Source: Bacteriovoracaceae bacterium UBA7695 (GTDB lineage Bacteria > Bdellovibrionota > Bacteriovoracia > Bacteriovoracales > Bacteriovoracaceae). Taken from it: DNA of 11,612 nt. How positions within the stretch are numbered: the first letter of the stretch is position 1; each line of letters starts with the position of its first letter. Positions 1-6,090 of the stretch are shown piece by piece. The notes beneath the pieces were generated by a model that made no database searches, was not told the DNA's origin, and was given only the letters and a program-made list of their open reading frames with translations. The DNA lies in NCBI GenBank assembly GCA_002482685.1, contig DLGL01000112.1, positions 1 through 11,612 of the forward strand, given 5' to 3'. Position numbers and translations under genes: made by a program.

Positions 1-1139
1 ATTCCGGTTGTGAGAGTTTTAGTCCGGGTCGTCTCAGATGTACTATAATTACCTGTCTCATATGTCGGACCTAGAGTGTAGACTCCCTGGTGCCTTCCGG
101 CGTCCTGAGTCCACTTCATGTGAGATTTGGCCCGGTAAAGGATCTGTTCATATTCAAACTGTGACTCACGGGTAACTTCAGCAGAACTTAGAAGTGACTG
201 CCGGGGTTTTGAGTGCCAGAGAAATGAATCTGATAGGAAAATTAAACTTTGCGATCTAAACGATGCCTGCAGGCTTGCCGACAAAAGTGAGGCCATAGAT
301 CCGGAACGGTTATTGGACCATTTAATCCGTGCCATAGGTCCGACTTCTGTACTGGCCCCTGCTCCAAAACGTATCGTACGGGGAGGTCCGGTGATAAATT
401 TCTGCTCCATCGAAAAACTCTTGAGATCTTCTGAGCAGTTTTCCAGAAAGTAGGTACCAGATACGACTTCCGCCCTTGCCAGACGCTTTTCAGTTAAAGT
501 GAGAAGGTCCTCATTAAAAGTATCTTCAGGCCTAAAAGGATAAAAGCGATCAAGAGCATTGTCATTGAGCCCCTCGACTTTTTCCCTGGCCACTTCGCCA
601 AAGGGAAAATAGGCCATGCGCTCCAGGAGGATAGTCACTTCACCCGTTTTTGCATTCACCTCGGATTTAACTTTCGAGCAGGGATAGCCCCGCTGCCGGA
701 CTATACTGTGAGCATCGGCTTCAATCGAGTTGAGTGTACTTGTGGTGAGAAGCTTTCTGTCGAATAATCTCAGCACTTCATGTTTAACAAAATTCTGCTC
801 AGCCTCAACCTCAGAGATCACTTTAACAAATTTTACGAATGTTTTTTTTCCTACGTGCACATGAAGAATCTCTCCTTCGTTTTCGAAGGTGGGTTCCAGA
901 TAGCCGCGGGACTGCAAAAATCCAGTCATATAAAAGCCGGCCTGATAAGATGGTATATCCTTATAGGCTTCGAGTTTTTTATCACCACAAACTAATTTTT
1001 TTTCAGTGTCAGTGAGTTCGATCTCGTCGCCATGGATAATAATATCTTTGCAAACCTTTTGCTTAGCCAAGGCGTGGAGGGAAAATGCCAGAATAAAAAA
1101 TGAGAGAAGGGCTTTGATCACCGGTGGATTGTAAGCCAT
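1..1139 (-). CDS. TamA/BamA-like Omp85 outer membrane protein, N-terminal part, cut by the left edge
   Basis: An open frame of 379 codons runs from the ATG at 1139 to the left edge without a stop, so the C-terminus is missing. Residues 1-25 form a signal peptide ending HALA. Residues about 60-108 and 112-182 read like POTRA domains: a helix, then a GY turn (QSRGYLEP at 77-84; RQRGYPCSKV at 148-157), then a strand with a valine-rich end (EVTILLE). A third POTRA-like segment covers about 185-250. From residue 256 the pattern IRFGAGASTEVGPMARIKW matches the start of an Omp85 barrel, where TamA and BamA have a GxGYSTDxGxR-like strand. Family members insert or secrete proteins at the outer membrane. 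No strong ribosome site precedes this ATG; a GTG at codon 7 would leave the signal peptide usable. The gene is co-directional with the flagellin gene, 47 bases upstream. The family call is firm; the subtype (TamA rather than BamA or a patatin-type barrel) is inferred. Confidence 0.8.
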   Translation of the reverse strand, partial: MAYNPPVIKALLSFFILAFSLHALAKQKVCKDIIIHGDEIELTDTEKKLVCGDKKLEAYKDIPSYQAGFYMTGFLQSRGYLEPTFENEGEILHVHVGKKTFVKFVKVISEVEAEQNFVKHEVLRLFDRKLLTTSTLNSIEADAHSIVRQRGYPCSKVKSEVNAKTGEVTILLERMAYFPFGEVAREKVEGLNDNALDRFYPFRPEDTFNEDLLTLTEKRLARAEVVSGTYFLENCSEDLKSFSMEQKFITGPPRTIRFGAGASTEVGPMARIKWSNNRSGSMASLLSASLQASFRSQSLIFLSDSFLWHSKPRQSLLSSAEVTRESQFEYEQILYRAKSHMKWTQDAGRHQGVYTLGPTYETGNYSTSETTRTKTLTTG

Positions 1140-1186
1140 TGTGAATAAACGTTAAAGAGCCATTTTATTCTCGACGCATCAATGTT

Positions 1187-2020
1187 TTAGTTTAAAAGCT
1201 TCACGGCCGCCTGGGGAGAGACATTGGCCTGGGAGAGGACCGCGGTGTTGGCATCACTTAAAATATCGCTTTTAGCGACATTTGCTGTTTCAACTGCATA
1301 ATCCACATCCCGAATACGGGAATTGGCCTGGTTCATATTTTCGTTATAGATCATGAGATTATTTGAACTGGTGTTTAACCGGTTCTGAATGGACCCCAAC
1401 AAGGCCCGGTGGCCGGAGACTTTATCAATCGCCCTATCTAAGCGCGCCAGTCCATCCTGAGCAGTAAGTTTAGAACTAACACTTAAGTGAGAGACACCCA
1501 AAGATTCTGAGCCGGCATTTAATGATTTTGTATCATAGACGATGTGATCATCTTCAGAATCGGCCCCTACACCCACCTGAAAGGTCAGTGCCTTGCCTTG
1601 CCCGTTAAGAAGTTTGGTCCCGTTAAATTCCGTGACCTGAGAAATTCTTTCGAGTTCAGATTTTAATTGCTGGTATTCAATTTCAGATTTTGACCGGTCC
1701 CTATCATCCATGGAATCTGTTGCTGACTGCATAGAGAGCTCCCTCATGCGTGTCAGTAGATTCGAAGTCTCACTTAATCCACCTTCAGCTGTCTGGACCA
1801 GGGCCAGACCATCGTTGGCATTTCTATTTGCCTGTTTGGATGAACGGATCTCGGCTTTGAGTTTTTCAGATATGGCCAGGCCGGCAGCATCGTCTGCCGC
1901 CTTCGTGATTCGCTCCCCGCTACTAAGTTTAGCAAGGCTCTCCTCTTTTTCTCTCGCCACTTTCTTCGATGTTGTCTGGGCCGTGAGAGAAGGAATGTTG
2001 GTGTTGATCCGGAATCCCAT
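1187..2020 (-). CDS. Flagellin (short form, no D2/D3 domain)
   Basis: This 277-residue flagellin is the filament subunit exported through the flagellar type III apparatus. The N-terminal D0/D1 region carries MGFRINTNIPSL at 1-12, LSSGERITKAADDAAGLAIS at 32-51, NANDGLALVQTAEGGLSE at 67-84 and RMRELSMQSA at 91-100. The C-terminal D1/D0 helices include NRLNTSSNNL and end in AVLSQANVSPQAAVKLLN. The middle section (about 140-190) is very short, so the surface-exposed D2/D3 domains of enteric flagellins are absent, as in Bdellovibrio-type and other short flagellins. The last residue is N instead of the common R, G or Q. The start lies 34 bases after the stop of the DUF2959 lipoprotein gene and has no convincing sigma-28 promoter, so cotranscription with that gene is possible. 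No other flagellar gene is nearby. Confidence 0.93.
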   Translation of the reverse strand: MGFRINTNIPSLTAQTTSKKVAREKEESLAKLSSGERITKAADDAAGLAISEKLKAEIRSSKQANRNANDGLALVQTAEGGLSETSNLLTRMRELSMQSATDSMDDRDRSKSEIEYQQLKSELERISQVTEFNGTKLLNGQGKALTFQVGVGADSEDDHIVYDTKSLNAGSESLGVSHLSVSSKLTAQDGLARLDRAIDKVSGHRALLGSIQNRLNTSSNNLMIYNENMNQANSRIRDVDYAVETANVAKSDILSDANTAVLSQANVSPQAAVKLLN

Positions 2021-2054
2021 AGTTGCCTATCGGGATTTCAGGAACTTTTGTGAA

Positions 2055-2708
2055 TTAAAGAGTCTTAATAAAAGCTTCCGCCTGGCGGTTTGATTCGTCC
2101 ATTTCTCGCATAAGGGCCTTGATATCCGCTTGAATCTTGGTGCCTTCAACTTTTAGTCCACTGATTGCCCGAGCGTTTAAGTTGTGTTTCAGGTAGAGAA
2201 CCTGATCTTTAAGTCGGGCCAGAGGGGAGCTGAGTTTTTTCTCTGAACTCTTAAGTTGTTTATATAATCCGCTATATCGTGAGCGCGTGCTTTGCAATTT
2301 TTTTCGACTCTGGGATTTAAGCTCCATGGAAGAGATCTCTTCAATTTCTCCTTCCCATTCCACAAATAAATCTCCGGCCACAGTATCCAGGCGAGAAATC
2401 CTATCCTTAATCCCCTCAGATTTTGTGAGCGCATTTTCATAGGAGGCATTTAACTTATCATGCTCTCTTTCGAGATCTCCTCCATCAAAAGCATAAATCT
2501 CTTTAAGTTTTGTCAGTGCATCCTTGAACGCCTCTGTGGTCTCTTCCTGATCTTCTTTTATACGGGTGATTTCGCGCTTAAACAGATCTCGCTTTTCGAT
2601 CCCGGCCATCTCATATGCGTTGTATTTCGCTTCATTGACAGCTTTTTTGATAGGATTGGCACAAGAAAAAGACATAAAAAGAACGGAGACAAATAAAAGA
2701 TTTTTCAT
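2055..2708 (-). CDS. DUF2959-family lipoprotein
   Basis: This 217-residue exported protein has a short hydrophobic signal sequence and the lipobox-like SFSC at 13-16, so Cys16 is the probable lipidation site; alanine at +2 suggests outer membrane targeting by the E. coli rule. The rest is charged and helical, with long coiled-coil-like stretches. Recognised family hallmarks are the RITRIKEDQEETTEAFKDAL segment at about 47-65, YAFDGGDLE at 72-80, FVEWEGEIE at 115-123 and the near-invariant DQVLYLKHNLNARAI at 168-182, followed by a second helical section. These match the DUF2959 family common in gammaproteobacteria, whose function is unknown. A GGAAG ribosome site lies about 9 bases upstream of the ATG. 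Flagellin follows 34 bases downstream. Family assignment is from memory of the conserved motifs. Confidence 0.82.
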   Translation of the reverse strand: MKNLLFVSVLFMSFSCANPIKKAVNEAKYNAYEMAGIEKRDLFKREITRIKEDQEETTEAFKDALTKLKEIYAFDGGDLEREHDKLNASYENALTKSEGIKDRISRLDTVAGDLFVEWEGEIEEISSMELKSQSRKKLQSTRSRYSGLYKQLKSSEKKLSSPLARLKDQVLYLKHNLNARAISGLKVEGTKIQADIKALMREMDESNRQAEAFIKTL

Positions 2709-2730
2709 AGCTGAGAGCTTCCTTCATTCG

Positions 2731-2759
2731 GTCATAAGCTGCAATCTCTTTTTTGTTAA
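2731..2759 (-). promoter_or_regulatory. Possible sigma-70 promoter for the DUF2959-flagellin pair
   Basis: On the minus strand TTAACA (2759-2754) is followed by a 17-base spacer and TATGAC (2736-2731), which is 5/6 and 4/6 against consensus. It would start transcription about 15 bases before the lipoprotein ribosome site. The prediction rests on motif matching alone. Confidence 0.3.
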
Positions 2760-2784
2760 GCAGAGTTTAACCTTTCGGGCGATC

Positions 2785-2814
2785 TTGACCGTTTTAGTAC
2801 GTCCCTTTTTTAAT
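2785..2814 (+). promoter_or_regulatory. Possible sigma-70 promoter for the exported cysteine-rich protein
   Basis: TTGACC (2785-2790) and TTTAAT (2809-2814) are separated by 18 bases, giving 5/6 and 5/6 matches. The leader to the ATG at 2856 would be about 35 bases and contains AGGA at 2839-2842, which is somewhat far from the start (13 bases). The site sits back to back with the putative divergent lipoprotein promoter. Confidence 0.4.
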
Positions 2815-2855
2815 AAAAACCTCAATTTCATCCCACTTAGGACGATTAAGTAGTA

Positions 2856-4436
2856 ATGAACACTAAACTTATCATTTTCTGTGCACTTTCCCTCATCACA
2901 ATTCCTGCGGTGGCCGAGTCTGACTGCAACGTAGCGAAGTTAGACCTCAAGATTCAGGAGCTGAGTGAGGAGTGCTGTAAAGTTTCGAAAGCGGCCGATT
3001 CTCTTGCGAGTAACGGTAAGAATAAAAAGTTTAATGAATCGTTTGAGTACTCTTATTCTTTTGTCACCGGTCAAATTGACAGGAAAATTGAAACTCTCAA
3101 AAAACTCAACAGGAACGGCAAACATAATAAGTATGACGGAGATATAGACCGCCTCAATGCTTATAAGAAAAAACTTGAATCCCATAAAGAATCTATCCGT
3201 TCTGACCTTGCCAGGAACTGCCCTGGTAAAGGTGGGCAATTCGCAATTAAGATTGGATTAAATCATGCAGGGGGATTCTCTGACCTTGAAAAACCAGATG
3301 ATTTAGTTGGAAGAGTCGATCACCTGGAAGGATGGTCGGGAGAAACTGTTGAATCCATGGGAGTTTTTGAGAGTCTTGAACAGGCCCAGGTTATACAGAA
3401 ACAAATCGAGAATCGAGATGATTTTTCTTTTTGCCGTATTAGCAAAACTAAAACGGCTAAAGGTGCTATCGGCCCTGCAGTTCCGGTTAAAATAGAAAGC
3501 TTATTTGGAACAGATGATTTCTTTGCTGATAACTCTAAGGAAATTTCTCCAGCTGCTAAAGATTATTTACAAAGTGGTGTTACAGCTTTAACTTCCACTA
3601 CTGCCCCATTGAAAGTCAAAATTTTTACGTGTGCAAGTATGTACCGCAACTGCGCCAGTGACAATAGTCCCACATGCCACAGTCTCTCCTTAATGAGAAA
3701 ATATTCCGACAGTGCTCTTCTCGGAAGTTCAGAGACCCCGCCAGAGCTTAAGGCCGTCCTTAATCATCCGGACTACATCAAATCTATCAACAGTATGAAG
3801 TCATCTGAGTATTATAAAGATACCAAAGAGCAAAGACTTTGGGTTGCCTTGAGTATGATGAGAGCCCTGGAGATAGAATCTCAATTCAAAGAGAAGATGC
3901 CAAAAGATCGCAAGGTAGAATTTGAAATCACTCCCACCGGCCATCCTAACGATCCTTTTAATAATAGCAAACTTGATCCAGCTCTGAGTGGAACTTGTGG
4001 TCCTCTTCCAAAAGAAAACTCGGACTCATATTATGGGAGCGAAGATAACTCATGTGAGGCAAAAAGTTTTCTTATTGATATGGTCAAAAACCGTGACAAT
4101 ACACAAAATGAAAAGTTCAAAGAGTATTATGAAAAGACGTTCCCTGATGACGAAGTAAAACTTGGCGAACGCAACTATGCGGCCCACAGGTATGCAAAGA
4201 TTGAAATAGAAACAGTTCCAGAAAATAAAAAGCCGACCATTGCAAATGTTGAAAAAGTAGATGCCTGGGAGGTTCGTTGTGCCAGGATGAATAATGGCTG
4301 CGAAAAATGGAGCAAAGGTCTTCCAAGAATCAAATTACCTAAAGTAACCCTGCCGTCCATTCGCTTAGGTGGTGGAGGTTTTTATAGAAAAGTTGGTGGA
4401 GGCAGCTCCCGTGGGCTGGGCTGCTATTTTGACTAA
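2856..4436 (+). CDS. Exported cysteine-rich protein with a divergent OmpA-like domain
   Basis: This 526-residue protein has a clear signal peptide (hydrophobic 4-20, cleavage near AVA-ES). I do not recognise it as a named family. Residues 24-120 are charged and helical. From about 205 to 455 the order of elements resembles an OmpA/MotB peptidoglycan-binding domain: a leading strand (PVKIESLFG) and FFADNSKEISPAAKDYL, a strand KVKIFTC at 253-259, the helix LSMMRALEIESQFKE at 332-346 (compare the family's NxxLSxxRAxxV), EFEITPTGHPNDPF at 355-368 and a closing strand RYAKIEIETV (compare NRRVEI). A long insert of about 70 residues separates strand and helix, and the usual GHTD aspartate is missing. 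The mature part has 13 cysteines, suggesting disulfides outside the cytoplasm. The tail (490-520) is basic and glycine-rich: PRIKLPKVTLPSIRLGGGG, then KVGGGSS. The stop codon overlaps that of the convergent umuC gene by 4 bases. The OmpA link is an inference by eye. Confidence 0.75.
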   Translation: MNTKLIIFCALSLITIPAVAESDCNVAKLDLKIQELSEECCKVSKAADSLASNGKNKKFNESFEYSYSFVTGQIDRKIETLKKLNRNGKHNKYDGDIDRLNAYKKKLESHKESIRSDLARNCPGKGGQFAIKIGLNHAGGFSDLEKPDDLVGRVDHLEGWSGETVESMGVFESLEQAQVIQKQIENRDDFSFCRISKTKTAKGAIGPAVPVKIESLFGTDDFFADNSKEISPAAKDYLQSGVTALTSTTAPLKVKIFTCASMYRNCASDNSPTCHSLSLMRKYSDSALLGSSETPPELKAVLNHPDYIKSINSMKSSEYYKDTKEQRLWVALSMMRALEIESQFKEKMPKDRKVEFEITPTGHPNDPFNNSKLDPALSGTCGPLPKENSDSYYGSEDNSCEAKSFLIDMVKNRDNTQNEKFKEYYEKTFPDDEVKLGERNYAAHRYAKIEIETVPENKKPTIANVEKVDAWEVRCARMNNGCEKWSKGLPRIKLPKVTLPSIRLGGGGFYRKVGGGSSRGLGCYFD

Positions 4437-5680
4437 ACTCTCAAGACCTCATTCCAGTTAGTCGTAAACCGCCTTGAAAGATAATCGGCGTTGAGTTTCC
4501 AGTTGTGGTCGAGCCCACAGGCCAGACTCTTTACAGTCTTTGGACCAAAGCGGTTATTGATGGCATCAATGACTGAACTTAAGGCCTGGTTATCATCCGG
4601 GTCGGTATTAAATAAATCAATCTGTCTCTCATTGTCCGGTGTGATCTGATTAAGAATCACTCCACCCTTTTTATAAGCAAACCCGGGTCTGAAAATATCA
4701 TCTAAAACCTTATGAGCGGCTTTGATTATTTTAATCGTATCAGAAGTACCGGACATAAAATTATGAGTTCCTATTCCGTAGTACTGTTCCACGTTTTTAT
4801 GCTGATTGGTGTGAACGAAGGCCGTGAGGTTAAAGCACACACTTTTTTGCCAACGGAGTTTTTCAGCGGCCTTGCTGGCAAAAGTGGCCAGCGCCTCTTT
4901 TAGTTCTTCCTTGTGATAAACGTCGTAACCAAAGCTTCTGGTATTGGCGATATTTTTCTTATCCTGAATTTCCTCGGGATTAAGGCATTTAATACCCCGA
5001 AGCTCGTCCTGAATTTCTCTTCCGGTTTTAGTCAGCAGTTTCTGAATGAGTGCTTCATTTTCAAAACGTTTAAAATCCAGAGCGGTCTCCATTCCTAGAA
5101 GTTTTAGCTTAGTCACCGAAGCCGAACCAATCCCCCAGATATTCCGAAGAGGAAAATCCTTAAGGATTTTATCTATCTGCTCTTCCGTATTCATCACCAG
5201 CACACCCTTGTGCTGCTTAGACATTTTATTGGCGATTTTAGAGAGCACTTTTGTTGTGGAGAGACCTACTCCTACAGGGATTCCCGTAGAGTCTAAAATC
5301 TTCTGGCGGATATGCCCCCCGTATTCGTGCATGTCCTTAGAGCTCAAATCCTCAACTCCGATAAAAGCTTCATCAACTGAATACACTTCAACATCATCAC
5401 TAAACTGAGTCAGAATTTTCATGACCCTTTTTGACATGTTATCATAGAGTGCATAATTAGAAGAAAACACGGCGACGTTATGTTCTTTAATCCTCTCTTT
5501 TACTTTAAAAAATGGCTCACACATTTCACCAAAACCAATTGCTTTGGCTTCCTTCGAAAAAGCGATCGCGCACCCATCATTATTAGAAAGCACCACTACC
5601 GGTCTTCCCCGGGTTTCTGGATGAAAGGCCCGCTCACAAGAGCAGTAAAAGGAATTGCAATCAACTAATCCCACTGCCAT
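4433..5680 (-). CDS. umuC: UmuC, catalytic subunit of DNA polymerase V (Y-family)
   Basis: This 415-residue translesion polymerase is close in length to E. coli UmuC (422). It copies past lesions when bound to UmuD'2 and RecA. Catalytic carboxylates are visible: Asp7 in VDCNSFY, and Asp103-Glu104 in VYSVDEAFI. Tyr12 sits at the steric-gate position, and SSNYALYDNMSKRV at 73-86 is the expected finger/palm stretch. GIPVGVGLSTTKVLSKIANK at 133-152 and the helix-hairpin-helix IWGIGSASVTKL at 181-192 follow. The little-finger region carries a beta-clamp motif, QIDLF at 353-357, where E. coli UmuC has QLNLF. The C-terminal UmuC-specific region (LSSVIDAINNRFGPKTV through RFTTNWNEVL) is present, so the protein is complete. 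The ATG begins one base after the umuD stop and has AGGAAG about 8 bases upstream, so the two are translationally coupled. No terminator is seen before the convergent neighbour. Confidence 0.96.
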   Translation of the reverse strand: MAVGLVDCNSFYCSCERAFHPETRGRPVVVLSNNDGCAIAFSKEAKAIGFGEMCEPFFKVKERIKEHNVAVFSSNYALYDNMSKRVMKILTQFSDDVEVYSVDEAFIGVEDLSSKDMHEYGGHIRQKILDSTGIPVGVGLSTTKVLSKIANKMSKQHKGVLVMNTEEQIDKILKDFPLRNIWGIGSASVTKLKLLGMETALDFKRFENEALIQKLLTKTGREIQDELRGIKCLNPEEIQDKKNIANTRSFGYDVYHKEELKEALATFASKAAEKLRWQKSVCFNLTAFVHTNQHKNVEQYYGIGTHNFMSGTSDTIKIIKAAHKVLDDIFRPGFAYKKGGVILNQITPDNERQIDLFNTDPDDNQALSSVIDAINNRFGPKTVKSLACGLDHNWKLNADYLSRRFTTNWNEVLRV

Positions 5681-5681
5681 G

Positions 5682-6041
5682 CTAGCACTTCCTGTGAATC
5701 GAAGATAAGGTTCCCCAGATAAAATCTTCTTCGGCCTCTACGTTTCCGACTTTTTTATTAAACGGCATAAGATAGCCTTCACTTCCGATGAGCTGAAACC
5801 TTGCCAGGACAAACTGATTATTAATCACCGCCATCACAACCTGATTGGTTGCTGGCTTTTTCCCACGGTGAATGATGAGCTTATCGTTTTTTTTAATCCC
5901 AAAGATCGGGCGATCGAAGGCCGCAATCACACCATACATTCCGGTCTGGTCAGTGATAAAAATTTTATCCAATGAGAGTTCATCTTCTGCAAACTCTGCA
6001 CAAGGACTTTGAAAGCCTGTCATTCCCTGAATCTCTGCCAT
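5682..6041 (-). CDS. umuD: UmuD-like protein, naturally short (UmuD'-like), probably without cleavage activity
   Basis: A 119-residue member of the UmuD/LexA S24 peptidase fold, partner of the adjacent UmuC. GFQSP at 9-13 aligns with GFPSP, the first residues of E. coli UmuD after the Cys24-Gly25 cut, so only about 8 residues precede the cleavage point and the regulatory N-terminal arm is missing. An in-frame TGA lies four codons upstream of the ATG, which rules out a longer start. The rest follows UmuD: DKIFITD, KNDKLIIHRG at 51-60, QVVMAVINNQFVLARFQL at 67-84 and YLMPFN at 90-95. The catalytic serine region SGDSM is AFDRP here (Arg44 at the Ser60 position), and the lysine of FTVKKL is replaced (FVLARF, Ala80 at Lys97). 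Both dyad residues therefore seem lost, by eye alignment. A GAGGGGA ribosome site (6046-6052) lies 4 bases from the ATG. Confidence 0.88.
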   Translation of the reverse strand: MAEIQGMTGFQSPCAEFAEDELSLDKIFITDQTGMYGVIAAFDRPIFGIKKNDKLIIHRGKKPATNQVVMAVINNQFVLARFQLIGSEGYLMPFNKKVGNVEAEEDFIWGTLSSIHRKC

Positions 6042-6045
6042 AAAA

Positions 6046-6052
6046 TCCCCTC
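6046..6052 (-). promoter_or_regulatory. Strong ribosome binding site that fixes the umuD start
   Basis: GAGGGGA on the minus strand stands 4 bases before the ATG at 6041. Together with the in-frame TGA at 6053-6051 it leaves no room for a longer UmuD reading frame. Confidence 0.75.
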
Positions 6053-6059
6053 ATGGGAC

Positions 6060-6087
6060 TTGATTATACGTATCTTTTACGTATAAT
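6060..6087 (+). promoter_or_regulatory. Mirror-image promoter reading into the glutaminase gene, antisense
   Basis: Because the repeat is perfect, the plus strand carries the same TTGATT-16-TATAAT pair (6060-6065 and 6082-6087). If used, it would make an RNA antisense to the 3' end of the glutaminase gene. There is no plus-strand gene downstream, so it may be only a by-product of the symmetry. Confidence 0.35.
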
Positions 6088-6090
6088 CAA
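6063..6090 (-). promoter_or_regulatory. Predicted sigma-70 promoter for umuDC
   Basis: TTGATT (6090-6085) and a perfect TATAAT (6068-6063) are 16 bases apart. The -35 lies in one arm of the inverted repeat and the -10 in the other. The expected start near 6056 would give a short leader of about 15 bases containing the strong ribosome site. Confidence 0.6.

Noticed and set aside
780..995. Plus-strand open frame of 71 codons.
   Set aside because: It is a shadow of the minus-strand TamA-like gene, which has a signal peptide and recognisable domains.
1143..1170. GAATAAA and TTTATTC form a 7-bp inverted repeat between flagellin and the TamA-like gene.
   Set aside because: It is AT-only apart from one pair, the loop is 14 bases and no U-run follows, so a terminator is not supported.
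2020..2055. CCCGATAG upstream of flagellin resembles the sigma-28 -10 element GCCGATAA.
   Set aside because: No TAAA -35 element stands at the proper distance, and the element lies so close to the ATG that transcription would start at or within the codon.
1710..2093. Plus-strand frame of 127 codons over the flagellin gene.
   Set aside because: It lies opposite conserved flagellin sequence, has no ribosome site and its translation has no family features.
5046..5408. Plus-strand frame of 120 codons inside umuC.
   Set aside because: It mirrors the conserved catalytic half of UmuC; no independent evidence of coding.
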